A stretch of DNA of 17,727 nt, taken from the NCBI GenBank assembly GCA_039715055.1, contig JBDLID010000061.1, positions 1-17,727 on the forward strand. Reading direction: 5' to 3'. The number at the start of each line of letters is the position of its first letter. Position 1 is the first letter of the stretch. Positions 7,482 to 15,657 of the stretch are shown here, in pieces. This DNA is from JBDLID01 sp039715055 (lineage in GTDB: Bacteria; Desulfobacterota; Desulfobulbia; Desulfobulbales; Desulfocapsaceae). The position numbers and the translations under genes were made by a program. Below the pieces are notes generated by a model. It made no database searches, had not been told where the DNA came from, and saw nothing but the letters and a program-made list of their open reading frames with translations.

Positions 7482-9233
7482 ATGTATTTGTACAACTTTT
7501 TGATGAAACCTGCCTTTTTCAAATATAGCCTCACCCTGCTGCTCAGCACTGCTCTTCTGGTCTCCTGTACAACCAGGCAGGCCCAGCTTGTTGCTGACAA
7601 CGACCTTGCAATCGTCTCTCCGACAACCGCTCTTGAAAACGACCCGGAGCTTCTTCTCGTTGAAAACGAGTCTGAAATCTGCCTGACTGACGAATTGGAA
7701 GAGCTGCGTCAGACCGGTTCGTGGAGTTCCGTTGAGGAAGAGAGCACCAGTACGGATAAAGACACCCAGGTCCTGTATGACTTCCCGGTTGTCATGAACA
7801 AACAGGTGGAGATGTACCTCAAGCTCTTCCAGAACAACCAGAAAAAGCACTTCAAACGGTGGTTGTCCCGCTCTTCCCATTATCTGCCGATGATCGAAAA
7901 GGAGCTTGAAGCCAAGGGGCTCCCCAAGGATCTTGCCTACCTGGCGATGATTGAAAGCGGCTACAACCAGCGCGCCTACTCAAGGGCACGGGCCGTAGGT
8001 CTCTGGCAGTTTATGAAAGCAACCGGACGGTCCTACAACCTTAAGGTTGATTCTTACGTGGATGAACGACGGGATGCCGAGAAATCAACACGGGCGGCAG
8101 TTCGCTTTCTTGGCGACCTGTACCGGGAATTTGGTGACTGGCACCTGGCTGTGGCCGCCTATAATGCCGGGCCCGGGAAAATCAACCGTGGATTGCGACG
8201 TTATAAAGCGGATAACTTCTGGTCACTTGCCCAGCATCGCTACCTGAAACTTGAAACAAAGCGCTACGTTCCGAAACTGATTGCCGCCATCATCATCTCC
8301 CGGGATCCTGAAAAGTACGGCTTTGACAACATCGATTACCAGCCGCCCCTGGAGTTTGAAACAATGGAGGTTGGACCCGGACTGAGCCTTGACGCCGTGG
8401 CAGTAATCAGCGAAGCGTCCGCCAAGGATCTGAAGCGGCTCAACCAAGAACTGCGCAAGGGAAAGACACCGTTGAACCGGGACAATTACATGGTCAAGAT
8501 TCCGGTTGGACATATCGAGATTGCGAAAAAAAACATGCCCCGGCTCCACCGAATCGCCTCCACCGGCTACAAAACCCATATTGTCCGGAAAGGCGAGTCT
8601 CTTTCAAGAATCTGCCGACGCTACAAGGTGAACAAAACCACCATTTTAAAAGTCAACAACCTGCGCTCCCACAAACTCGCTTCCGGCACCCGCTTGAGAG
8701 TCCCCTACTCCACCATTCGCTATACTCTCCTGCCTGAAGGTGGCAAAGAAGCCATTGCCGCAGCAAAAAACAACCTGGTACTTCACGAGATCCGACCCGG
8801 CGATTCACTGTCCAGAATCTCCAAGAAATATAATGTCCCGGTGGAGTTAATCGCCTCCTGGAACGGACTGCGCAGTGCCCATCGTATCAGGGCCGGCCAG
8901 CAGCTCGCCCTTTACATCGAATCATACAACAATCAACCTGTCACATCTGGCCCTGTTGTTGCCGCGGCCAGCTCTCCGGACACCAGCTCACAAAGAGCTG
9001 AGGCAGAAAGCAAAACAACGGACTCACTCATTGTTCTGTCCGAGAAAAAGAAACTTAAGGTTTCCACTGAAAGCGACACTCCCCAATTCTCATTCTACAA
9101 GGTTAAAAACGGCGATTCCCTCTGGACCATCTCGAGAAAGTTTAACATCTCCCCCAAGCAGATCCGCCGTTGGAATAATATGAAATCCAACCTGATTCAC
9201 CCGGGAGACGAGCTCAGGCTCAAAAACGTTTAG
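7482..9233 (+). CDS. mltD: Membrane-bound lytic murein transglycosylase D (SLT + three LysM), lipoprotein
   Basis: 583 aa. It cleaves the MurNAc-GlcNAc bond of peptidoglycan with formation of 1,6-anhydro-MurNAc, acting from the outer membrane. The signal peptide ends in lipobox LVSC (Cys29). The SLT domain (~130-280) has the family motifs AMIESGYN (Glu158 as catalytic acid), AVGLWQFM and VAAYNAGPGKI. Three LysM peptidoglycan-binding repeats follow at about 363-407, 434-478 and 536-582, each with the GESL/GDSL core. A Ser/Lys-rich linker separates LysM 2 and 3. The ATG at 7503 (MKPAFFKYSL) would give a more usual signal peptide than the one at 7482; neither has a clear Shine-Dalgarno. It is divergent from the class A PBP, and TraB-family and YhbY genes follow. 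Confidence 0.95.
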   Translation: MYLYNFLMKPAFFKYSLTLLLSTALLVSCTTRQAQLVADNDLAIVSPTTALENDPELLLVENESEICLTDELEELRQTGSWSSVEEESTSTDKDTQVLYDFPVVMNKQVEMYLKLFQNNQKKHFKRWLSRSSHYLPMIEKELEAKGLPKDLAYLAMIESGYNQRAYSRARAVGLWQFMKATGRSYNLKVDSYVDERRDAEKSTRAAVRFLGDLYREFGDWHLAVAAYNAGPGKINRGLRRYKADNFWSLAQHRYLKLETKRYVPKLIAAIIISRDPEKYGFDNIDYQPPLEFETMEVGPGLSLDAVAVISEASAKDLKRLNQELRKGKTPLNRDNYMVKIPVGHIEIAKKNMPRLHRIASTGYKTHIVRKGESLSRICRRYKVNKTTILKVNNLRSHKLASGTRLRVPYSTIRYTLLPEGGKEAIAAAKNNLVLHEIRPGDSLSRISKKYNVPVELIASWNGLRSAHRIRAGQQLALYIESYNNQPVTSGPVVAAASSPDTSSQRAEAESKTTDSLIVLSEKKKLKVSTESDTPQFSFYKVKNGDSLWTISRKFNISPKQIRRWNNMKSNLIHPGDELRLKNV

Positions 9234-9245
9234 CAGTCACATTCG

Positions 9246-9279
9246 CCTGGCTGGAAAAAACCGGCCGGGTACCATTTTT
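9246..9279 (+). terminator. Candidate terminator after mltD
   Basis: CCTGGCTGG (9246-9254) pairs along its length with CCGGCCGGG (9261-9269) using two G-U pairs, with an A6 loop. After five bases comes a T-rich stretch (ATTTTTCTCCTTTTT). It is 12 nt past the mltD stop. The gap before the T tract weakens the call; partial read-through into the next gene is plausible. Confidence 0.5.
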
Positions 9280-9346
9280 CTCCTTTTTCCACTCAACTGA
9301 TAAATAAATCTTCAGGTCCTGTTCAACGCGAACAGCTAACTGCTTT

Positions 9347-10543
9347 ATGTCTTCTGTCCTATTTCCAATGAACGACTATCCCGATGACGTCAGTCTCATT
9401 GAACACCGGGACAAAACTATTCTCCTGATCGGTACCGCTCATATCTCGCAGCATTCAGTGGATCTGGTCAGGGAGGTCATAGAACAGGAGCAGCCGGACA
9501 GCGTCTGTATAGAGCTGGATGAAAAGCGCTACCAGAGCCTGGTAAAGAAAAAACTGTGGCAGAGCCTTGATCTCAGACAGATCATTAAAAACAAACAGCT
9601 CTCCACCCTGATGGTCAATCTGATCATGGCCGGCTACCAGAAAAAGCTGGGGGATCAGCTTGGGGTTAAACCGGGAGCCGAGCTCCTCGCTGCTGCCGAA
9701 GCGGCCAAAAAGAACGGCTGCAAGCTCTTTCTCTGCGACCGCGATGTACGGATTACCCTCCGCCGTGCCTGGAAGTCGACCTCACTGTATAAAAAAGGAA
9801 CCCTCCTCGTCACTTTACTGGCCTCAATGTTTGATGACACCAAGCTCGATGAAGACAAGCTTAAAGAGCTCAAAGAAAAAGACATGCTCAGTGAACTCAT
9901 GGACGAGATGGGAGATGCTCTGCCAGGGGTCAAGAGGGTTCTTATCGATGAGCGGGATGTCTTTCTTGCGGAAAAGATCAAAGAAGCAGAAGGCAACCGT
10001 ATTGTTGCCGTTGTCGGTGCCGGGCATGTTAAAGGAATCACAGAGCAATTCAACACCGACAATCGTGGCCGGCTCACCGAAATCACCACCATTCCTCCTA
10101 TTTCATCTGCCTGGAAAATAGCCGGATGGGCTATTCCGGCTATCATCATCGGCTCAATCATTGCTATCGGCATCCGCAGTGGAACCGAAGAGGCCGGTGC
10201 CAGCCTCATCTACTGGATTCTTGCCAACGGTATCCCGGCAGCCATCGGCGGTATGATCGCCCTGGCCCACCCATTCACCACCCTTGGCGCGTTTGCCGCC
10301 GCACCGGTTACCAGCTTAACCCCTGTCATCGGAGCAGGCTATGTTGCCGCTTTTATCCAGGTGATGATTCGGCCTCCGATGGTCAAAGAGTTTGAGCAGG
10401 CCGGTGCAGATGTCGCAACGGTTAAGGGATGGTGGAGAAACAAGCTTCTTCGTGTTTTTCTCGTTTTTATTCTCACCGGCTTCGGCTCCTCCATTGGTAC
10501 CTATATCGGCGGTTACGAGATCATCAAGAACCTCTTCAGCTAA
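9347..10543 (+). CDS. TraB/PrgY-family membrane protein
   Basis: 398 aa. The N-terminal ~240 residues form a TraB/PrgY/GumN-like domain with the family's conserved patches: GTAHIS (29-34), CIELDEKRY (54-62), LCDRD (129-133), IDERD (200-204) and VVGAGHVKGI (222-231). The C-terminus has about four membrane segments (~255-278, 285-305, 312-340, 369-392). Enterococcal PrgY/TraB reduce peptide pheromone activity, and the fold is related to TIKI-type metal-dependent proteases. In Gram-negative chromosomes the role is unknown, so function beyond possible membrane-bound proteolysis is not assigned. No clear Shine-Dalgarno; an in-frame ATG at 9368 is an alternative start. It lies 113 nt after mltD and 21 nt before yhbY, with which it is probably co-transcribed. 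Confidence 0.88.
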   Translation: MSSVLFPMNDYPDDVSLIEHRDKTILLIGTAHISQHSVDLVREVIEQEQPDSVCIELDEKRYQSLVKKKLWQSLDLRQIIKNKQLSTLMVNLIMAGYQKKLGDQLGVKPGAELLAAAEAAKKNGCKLFLCDRDVRITLRRAWKSTSLYKKGTLLVTLLASMFDDTKLDEDKLKELKEKDMLSELMDEMGDALPGVKRVLIDERDVFLAEKIKEAEGNRIVAVVGAGHVKGITEQFNTDNRGRLTEITTIPPISSAWKIAGWAIPAIIIGSIIAIGIRSGTEEAGASLIYWILANGIPAAIGGMIALAHPFTTLGAFAAAPVTSLTPVIGAGYVAAFIQVMIRPPMVKEFEQAGADVATVKGWWRNKLLRVFLVFILTGFGSSIGTYIGGYEIIKNLFS

Positions 10544-10564
10544 CAACAACATCATCGAATCAAA

Positions 10565-10891
10565 ATGACAGACGAATCCAAAGACTCTCTGAGTTCAAAA
10601 CAGAAAAAATTCCTCAAGGGGATCGGCCATCACCTCAACTCCCTCATCTATATCGGTAAAGAGGGGCTCAGTGACTCCCTTATTGAAGCGACCAAAAAAG
10701 AGTTGAAACAGCACGAACTCATCAAGGTGAAAATTGGTAAAAATTCGCCAATCGACAAGAAGAGTACTGCCGAAGCCTTGCCGCTCCAGGCTGACTGTCA
10801 ACTGGTCCAGCTCATCGGCAAGACCCTGCTTCTCTACAAAGCCAATCCAAAACGCAAACCCGACGAACGTATCCGCCTGCCCAAAAACTGA
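10565..10891 (+). CDS. yhbY: YhbY-family CRM-domain RNA-binding protein
   Basis: 108 aa; a single CRM domain fills residues ~7-100. Family features visible are LSSKQKKFLKGIGHHL at the start, the IGKEGLSDSLI loop (GKxG motif of CRM proteins), ELIKVKIGKN, and the closing IGKTLLLYKANP. YhbY-type proteins associate with pre-50S ribosomal particles in E. coli. The length is near the usual ~97 aa, with a short basic tail. The ATG start has no strong Shine-Dalgarno. It is 21 nt downstream of the TraB-family gene. Confidence 0.93.
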   Translation: MTDESKDSLSSKQKKFLKGIGHHLNSLIYIGKEGLSDSLIEATKKELKQHELIKVKIGKNSPIDKKSTAEALPLQADCQLVQLIGKTLLLYKANPKRKPDERIRLPKN

Positions 10892-10941
10892 TCTGGGTCT
10901 TTTCCCGGATACAATCCCTCCCACTCTCCAGCACCCGAACA

Positions 10942-10980
10942 CTGTCTAAAAAAGTGGACAATGTCTGCTTTTCTAGACAG
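10942..10980. repeat. 39-bp imperfect palindrome downstream of yhbY
   Basis: Two 19-nt arms (10942-10960 and 10962-10980) around a single A, with 16 of 19 positions complementary; the outer ends are CTGTCTA and TAGACAG. It begins 50 nt after the yhbY stop. It could terminate the yhbY transcript (though there is no T tract), act as an operator, or be two facing insertion-sequence ends left after internal deletion. The sequence alone does not decide. Confidence 0.6.
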
Positions 10981-11077
10981 CCTGTGGCGATCTTTCATCA
11001 TCGATTGTTTCTCTGCTATCTTTCAACATTTGGAAGTAACTCTTCTTTTCTGGCAATCCACTTTGTCACCCCAAAAA

Positions 11078-11091
11078 GGCACTGAAGTTGC
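11078..11091 (+). promoter_or_regulatory. Candidate sigma-54 (-24/-12) promoter for the hybrid kinase
   Basis: AAGGCACTGAAGTTGCAT contains GG (11078-11079) and GC (11090-11091) exactly 10 nt apart, with GGCAC and TTGCA matching the consensus TGGCAC-N5-TTGCA. Transcription would start about 12 nt downstream, giving a ~65-nt leader to the ATG at 11169. Such promoters need an enhancer-binding activator; none is encoded in the window and no binding site was identified. Confidence 0.55.
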
Positions 11092-11168
11092 ATTTACTAT
11101 AGTGACATCTGGCAACTTACCCGAATCGGGCACCCCTGCTGAAACAATCTTCTCCAGGAGTTCGATCC

Positions 11169-12719
11169 ATGAGCACCGAGGATCATGCAACATTATTAAC
11201 CATTGAGGACAATCTCCTTGTTCGCAAGGCCATTTCCTCCTATATGAAAAGTCACGGCTTCAATGTTCTTGAGGCTGCCGATGGTGCTGAAGGGTTGGAA
11301 ATCTACCATCGAACTCACCCGGATCTTATTCTCACGGATTTACGCATCCCCAAAGTTGACGGCATGGAGGTTTTGTCCAACATCCGTTCAGAAAATCCTG
11401 ACACCCCGGTGATCATTGTCTCAGGAATGGGCACCATGGACGATGCTCTCAAGTGTCTGCGGTTGGGCGCCGTTGATTATGTCACAAAACCGATCTCCGA
11501 TATGGAGCTGGTCCTTCACGCTGTTGAAAAAGCCCTTGAAAGAGCCTGTCTGGTCAGGGAGAACAAGAAGTACCAGGCCTACCTGGAAGATGAGATCCAA
11601 AGACGGACGGCTGAGCTGCACCAGGCTCAGAAGCTGGAGGCGATCGGCACCCTGGCCGGTGGTATTGCCCACGACTTCAACAATATCCTCGGGGCAATCA
11701 TGGGCTTTACCGAACTTGCCCTCATCAAAACAGGCGAGGATGGACAACTCCACGAAGATCTGCTGCAGATCAAAAAGGCCTCCCTGCGTGCCAAGGACCT
11801 GGTACTTCAAATTCTGACATTTAGCCGCAAGTCAATCACAGAGCACCACCCTGTCCAGGTTGCATTGATCATCAAGGAGGCCCTTAAACTCCTGAGAGCG
11901 ACACTGCCTGCCACTGTTCAGCTCACCCAGAATATTCAGGCTAATGATGAGATGATCATGGCTGATCCGACGGAAATTCATCAGGTCATCACCAACCTCT
12001 GTACGAACGCATTTCATGCCCTGCCCAGTGAACAGGGACAAATTGATATTGAGCTGTCCGTCCGCACATCGCTTGCTGGCGAGGCCGATGACTACCTGAT
12101 GCTTCGTGTGGCCGATAACGGTTTTGGAATGACCCGGGAAATAAAAAATAAAATATTCAACCCGTTTTTTACGACCAAAGAGAAAGGGATGGGAACCGGT
12201 CTCGGACTGTCAGTGGTTCACGGTATCGTTACCGAATCCGACGGCACCGTCGAAGTTGAAAGCAGTCCCGGCAAGGGCTCTGTTTTTACATTACTTTTCC
12301 CAATTGTCAAAGCTGCCCAGAGAACAAAGGAGAGTGTTATATCAAATATGCCGGTGGGGGATGAGTCTATTCTCCTGGTGGATGATGAAGAACCGCTGCG
12401 GGTGCTCGGAAAAAGAATGCTTTCCTATCTGGGCTATACAGTCACCTGCTGCAGGTCTGGACCTGAAGCACTGGAAAGACTCAAAGACAGCAAAACCGAC
12501 ACTCTCATCACCGATCAGTCAATGCCGGGCATGCCGGGCACCGAGCTGATCCGGCAGGCCCAAAAAATCCAGCCGGGACTTCCGACCCTGCTCTGCACCG
12601 GGTTCAGTTCAATCATCGATGAGGAAAAAGCAGCCGCCTCAGGGATCAAAAACTTTCTCCTCAAACCACTTGCCATCACTACACTGGCACAGGCAGTCCG
12701 CCAGGCTCTGGACCACTAG
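11169..12719 (+). CDS. Hybrid two-component protein: receiver - histidine kinase - receiver
   Basis: 516 aa, soluble, with no membrane segment. The N-terminal receiver (~8-125) has acidic pocket Glu13/Asp14, phosphoacceptor Asp57 (LILTD) and Lys107 (TKP). A short coiled-coil linker (~128-155) follows. HisKA has His168 in GGIAHDFNN. HATPase_c has the N box (NLCTNAFHAL), DNGFGM (316-321) and GTGLGL (342-347). The C-terminal receiver (~400-515) has DDEE, Asp449 (LITD) and Lys499 (LKP). All catalytic residues are intact. A receiver in front of the kinase implies control by an upstream kinase rather than direct membrane sensing. There is no output domain, so signal leaves by phosphotransfer. The ATG is preceded by CAGGAG at a good distance; a sigma-54-type promoter lies ~80 nt upstream. 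Cognate partners are not in the window. Confidence 0.94.
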   Translation: MSTEDHATLLTIEDNLLVRKAISSYMKSHGFNVLEAADGAEGLEIYHRTHPDLILTDLRIPKVDGMEVLSNIRSENPDTPVIIVSGMGTMDDALKCLRLGAVDYVTKPISDMELVLHAVEKALERACLVRENKKYQAYLEDEIQRRTAELHQAQKLEAIGTLAGGIAHDFNNILGAIMGFTELALIKTGEDGQLHEDLLQIKKASLRAKDLVLQILTFSRKSITEHHPVQVALIIKEALKLLRATLPATVQLTQNIQANDEMIMADPTEIHQVITNLCTNAFHALPSEQGQIDIELSVRTSLAGEADDYLMLRVADNGFGMTREIKNKIFNPFFTTKEKGMGTGLGLSVVHGIVTESDGTVEVESSPGKGSVFTLLFPIVKAAQRTKESVISNMPVGDESILLVDDEEPLRVLGKRMLSYLGYTVTCCRSGPEALERLKDSKTDTLITDQSMPGMPGTELIRQAQKIQPGLPTLLCTGFSSIIDEEKAAASGIKNFLLKPLAITTLAQAVRQALDH

Positions 12720-12751
12720 CCCCACGCCCCATTCCTCTTCAGAATATAGCA

Positions 12752-12766
12752 GTGCCATACTGGCAC
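12752..12766. other. Small hairpin between convergent genes
   Basis: GTGCCA-TAC-TGGCAC, a perfect 6-bp stem in the 87-nt gap between the kinase and cytochrome genes, which end toward each other. No T tract on either strand, so it is weak as a terminator. It is the only structure seen in the gap. Confidence 0.35.
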
Positions 12767-12806
12767 AGGAGGCCTCTCGCAAATCAATATATAATGTGTT
12801 GAAACG

Positions 12807-15137
12807 TCATTTCTTTTCCATGGAATCTGCAGGAGCAGCAATTTTCTTTCTCTCCTGGTCACCAATAAAACGTAGAAGTTCAAGACCGAAGGGGCTGTCG
12901 GGCGAAACAACAAGAATCCGCTGGCCAATGTCTTTTGCCCTGGCGAGCTGCTGTCTTGTCAGATAAAACTTTGCTGTCTCCTGGAGATACTGCAGGTTGT
13001 CCGGCTCAATTTCAATGAGCCTGCCAAATGCTTTTGCCGCACCATCAGCGTCGCCAAGAAAAACCAGGAGCTGGGCCAGATTGTAATGGACCCTGGCATG
13101 GTTCACCATCCCCTCGGCAGCACTTTTCAGATGGTCGGCAGCCTCCCTGTACTGCTTCTGTTCAGAGAGCAGCAGCCCGAGAGAATAGTGGACATCGGGC
13201 AGCTGCGGATTGACAGCAAGAGCCTTGCGCAACTGCTCTTTGGCCAGGTCATTTTTTCCCTGCCTGGAGTAGATGACTGCAAGGTTTGACCGGGCGGCAT
13301 GGTAATCGCGATCAATGGCAACCGCCTTTTTGAAATGCTCTTCCGCCCTGGCCAGCTGGCCGAGGCGGCTGTACAATGCTCCGAGATTGAGTCGGGATGC
13401 TGCAAAATCCGCTGAATAGAGCGCCGTCTTTTCAAATTCGGCCAGTACTTTTTCATAGAGATCCCTGGATTTACCACTGAGCAGACCGGCGGGAAGTGCA
13501 GTCAGCGCTCTTGCCGCTTCAATACGAACCCCTTTTACCGGGTCGCCGAGCAGAGGAACCACTACTCTTTCAAGTTCTTCCGGAGGAAGTGGGGGGAGTG
13601 CCACAAGTCCGGTTCTGCGCAGCAACGGCTCATCACTTAACAGATTCTGCTTGAAAATTGTCAGTACCTCATCATCACTGGTGCGGCCAAGCAGGGAGAG
13701 GGCTGTTGCCCTGACCAGGACAGGCGAGAGACTGTCGGCAACCAATCGGATCAGTTCCGGCCGGGCTGCCGGCTCCCCATTACGGGCCGCCTGGAGCGTG
13801 GTTCCATAGTGATATTTCTGCTTGAGTCCATACCATTTTCGGGTCTGCTCCGCCGACCACTCACTGGACTTGTCGATATGGCAGCGATTACAGCCGTTGG
13901 GGGTTCCCAGCTCCACTGAAAGGTCCGGACGGGGGATACGGATGGAGTGGTCAGGCCGGTAGTCATTGACCATGTAGTTGCGCCCCCCCATATGGCAGCC
14001 GACACACTCGCTGCCGCTGCCCACCTCAAAGAGCACATCTCCTGCAGCCGTGCGAATGGGCTCACCCTTGTCAACCGCCGACTTGTGAAAATGATGACTT
14101 TTGGAGTCATAGACGGCCGCCTGGTGGCACTGGAGGCAGAGCTTGTTTCCCTTGTGGTGCAGCTCGATGGTGTGGACATTGTGACAGTCGCTGCAGCGCA
14201 CGTCATTGGCGTACATCTTGGACTGGACAAAGGAGCCGTAGACATACACCTCATCAAGAATCTGTCCGTCACTGTGATAGAGGCGCTCATCAAAGAGGCG
14301 CGGGACCGCAATATCGAGCAGCTCCTGCTGATCATGGGTGTAGTCTCCGAGCATGGACCGCCTGGCATGACACGGTGCACAGAGTTCCACCTGTCTTTTT
14401 GAGCTGACGCCCGAGGTGGCAACAGCCAGACCATCGTCTTTGATCAAACGGGCCGCTTCCGGCAACTCACCCCATGCCACATGTTTTGAACCGGGCCCGT
14501 GACAGGCCTCACAGCCGACACTGATCTCTGCCCAGCGGGTATCATAGGAATTGCTTGCAGAATCAAAGTTTTTCTGCAGCCGGGTGGAGTGGCAGTCGGC
14601 GCACATGGAGTTCCAGTTCTGGCCCTGGTTAGTCCAGTAGATCCACTCCTCCGGATCGAGTTCCAGGTCCGGGTAGAGATGAAACCACTTGTTATCCCGT
14701 GAGTCCCAGGCTATGGGCAGACACTGCATCCTGCCGCCGGGAAAGGGAATCAGGTACTGCTGCAACGGATACCAGCCAAAGGTATGTGTAATTTCATAGT
14801 CTGCCATTACCCCTTTTGGGCCGCGGGTATGGACAAAGTAACGACCATCTTTTTGATAAAAACGGGAGCGGATCCCCTTATTTTCAAAAACAGCATCGTT
14901 AAAATCACCGAGTACACTCTCTTTATTTGCCACACCCATGGCTTTGGCATGGTGCGACTTTTGCCACTGCTCATATTCCTTTTTATGACATTTGACACAG
15001 GACTCACTTGTAACAAAGGTTGCTGCGGCCTCTTCCTGTAATGGTGCCGCTCTTTTCTGCTCCTTGATAATATAGAACGGCAGCGACAGAACAATGACGA
15101 GGGTGGCCAGGATGCCTATGGTTCTCCAGGTCTGCAT
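12807..15137 (-). CDS. Octahaem cytochrome c with HEAT-like and TPR repeats (subunit of cytochrome bc complex)
   Basis: 776 aa from the ATG at 15137. An N-terminal hydrophobic segment (7-25) acts as anchor or signal. Eight CxxCH haem sites: Cys47, 179, 209, 253, 315, 334, 378 and 416. Further conserved-looking His residues (for example SHHAKAM, HSIR) may be distal ligands. After residue ~455 there are HEAT-like pairs (SPVLVRATALSLLG, VKGVRIEAARALTALP), then about four TPR units (~580-745; NLGALYSRLGQLARAEEHF, NLAVIYSRQGKNDLAKEQL, and two more). It follows the Rieske stop by 4 nt, so it is very likely translated with it and takes electrons from the bc complex in the periplasm in place of cytochrome c1/f. 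An in-frame extension to 15257 overlaps the Rieske gene and lacks signal-peptide character, so the shorter start is chosen. Confidence 0.92.
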   Translation of the reverse strand: MQTWRTIGILATLVIVLSLPFYIIKEQKRAAPLQEEAAATFVTSESCVKCHKKEYEQWQKSHHAKAMGVANKESVLGDFNDAVFENKGIRSRFYQKDGRYFVHTRGPKGVMADYEITHTFGWYPLQQYLIPFPGGRMQCLPIAWDSRDNKWFHLYPDLELDPEEWIYWTNQGQNWNSMCADCHSTRLQKNFDSASNSYDTRWAEISVGCEACHGPGSKHVAWGELPEAARLIKDDGLAVATSGVSSKRQVELCAPCHARRSMLGDYTHDQQELLDIAVPRLFDERLYHSDGQILDEVYVYGSFVQSKMYANDVRCSDCHNVHTIELHHKGNKLCLQCHQAAVYDSKSHHFHKSAVDKGEPIRTAAGDVLFEVGSGSECVGCHMGGRNYMVNDYRPDHSIRIPRPDLSVELGTPNGCNRCHIDKSSEWSAEQTRKWYGLKQKYHYGTTLQAARNGEPAARPELIRLVADSLSPVLVRATALSLLGRTSDDEVLTIFKQNLLSDEPLLRRTGLVALPPLPPEELERVVVPLLGDPVKGVRIEAARALTALPAGLLSGKSRDLYEKVLAEFEKTALYSADFAASRLNLGALYSRLGQLARAEEHFKKAVAIDRDYHAARSNLAVIYSRQGKNDLAKEQLRKALAVNPQLPDVHYSLGLLLSEQKQYREAADHLKSAAEGMVNHARVHYNLAQLLVFLGDADGAAKAFGRLIEIEPDNLQYLQETAKFYLTRQQLARAKDIGQRILVVSPDSPFGLELLRFIGDQERKKIAAPADSMEKK

Positions 15138-15141
15138 GGTT

Positions 15142-15657
15142 TTAGCCAAGCTCCCCGGGGTAGGCGACCTGTCCCTTGTCAAAGGCTGACCGCCTGCTGG
15201 GTTTGGAAAGGTCGATGACAACCTGAAACCCTTCAAAACTGACGCTATAGAGGTCAAGGGGACGAGGTGCCGGGGCCTTGATCACATTGCCGGTGCGATC
15301 AAAGATTGAAGCGTGGCAGGGACATTCAAACTGCTCCCGGTCCGCAACCCAGGGCACTGAACAGCCCAGGTGACTACATTTTCTGGAAATGGCCAGGAAA
15401 CCGCCGTCACCCAGCCGACTGAGGTAGAACTGCCCTGCAGGGATAAAGGTGACAGAGCCGGGCGCAAAATCATCAATGGCCCCAGCCTGAATGCGCTCTT
15501 CCTTTTGGTTGGCTGTCGACTTTTTCTCGGAACCAAGGAAATGAAATGTCGTATAGAAAAACTGGATTAGAGCCACTCCGCCAAGGCCGATCCAGACCTT
15601 GGAGAGAAAATTCCTGCGAGAGTCTGATTGAGAATTTTCTACCACGGCCACACCCAT
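15142..15657 (-). CDS. Rieske [2Fe-2S] protein of cytochrome bc complex
   Basis: 171 aa. A twin-arginine motif SRRNFL (13-18) precedes a single hydrophobic helix (~22-42), as expected for Tat-inserted, membrane-anchored Rieske proteins. Cluster motifs are CSHLGC (94-99) and CPCHAS (112-117): Cys94/His96/Cys112/His115 are the ligands and Cys99-Cys114 the disulfide pair. It carries electrons from quinol at the Qo site of cytochrome b to the next haem. The start overlaps the end of the cytochrome b gene by 19 nt, and the stop is 4 nt before the octahaem cytochrome start. This tight coupling supports one operon and one complex. Confidence 0.96.
   Translation of the reverse strand: MGVAVVENSQSDSRRNFLSKVWIGLGGVALIQFFYTTFHFLGSEKKSTANQKEERIQAGAIDDFAPGSVTFIPAGQFYLSRLGDGGFLAISRKCSHLGCSVPWVADREQFECPCHASIFDRTGNVIKAPAPRPLDLYSVSFEGFQVVIDLSKPSRRSAFDKGQVAYPGELG

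Noticed and set aside
9655..10209. 184-codon minus-strand frame, long enough to look like a gene
   Set aside because: Antisense to the TraB-family gene, with Ser/Arg-rich low-complexity composition typical of a shadow frame.
10961..11206. 81-codon plus-strand frame before the kinase
   Set aside because: It starts within the palindrome, spans the sigma-54 promoter candidate, and overlaps the kinase start, which has its own strong ribosome binding site.
13751..14434. 227-codon frame inside the octahaem cytochrome gene
   Set aside because: Same strand but shifted frame, Ser/Thr/Arg-rich; a shadow of the CxxCH-containing frame, which has clear haem motifs.
15138..15257. N-terminal 40-residue extension of the octahaem cytochrome frame
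   Set aside because: It overlaps the Rieske gene and has no signal-peptide character. The internal ATG at 15137 directly precedes a hydrophobic anchor and sits 4 nt after the Rieske stop.
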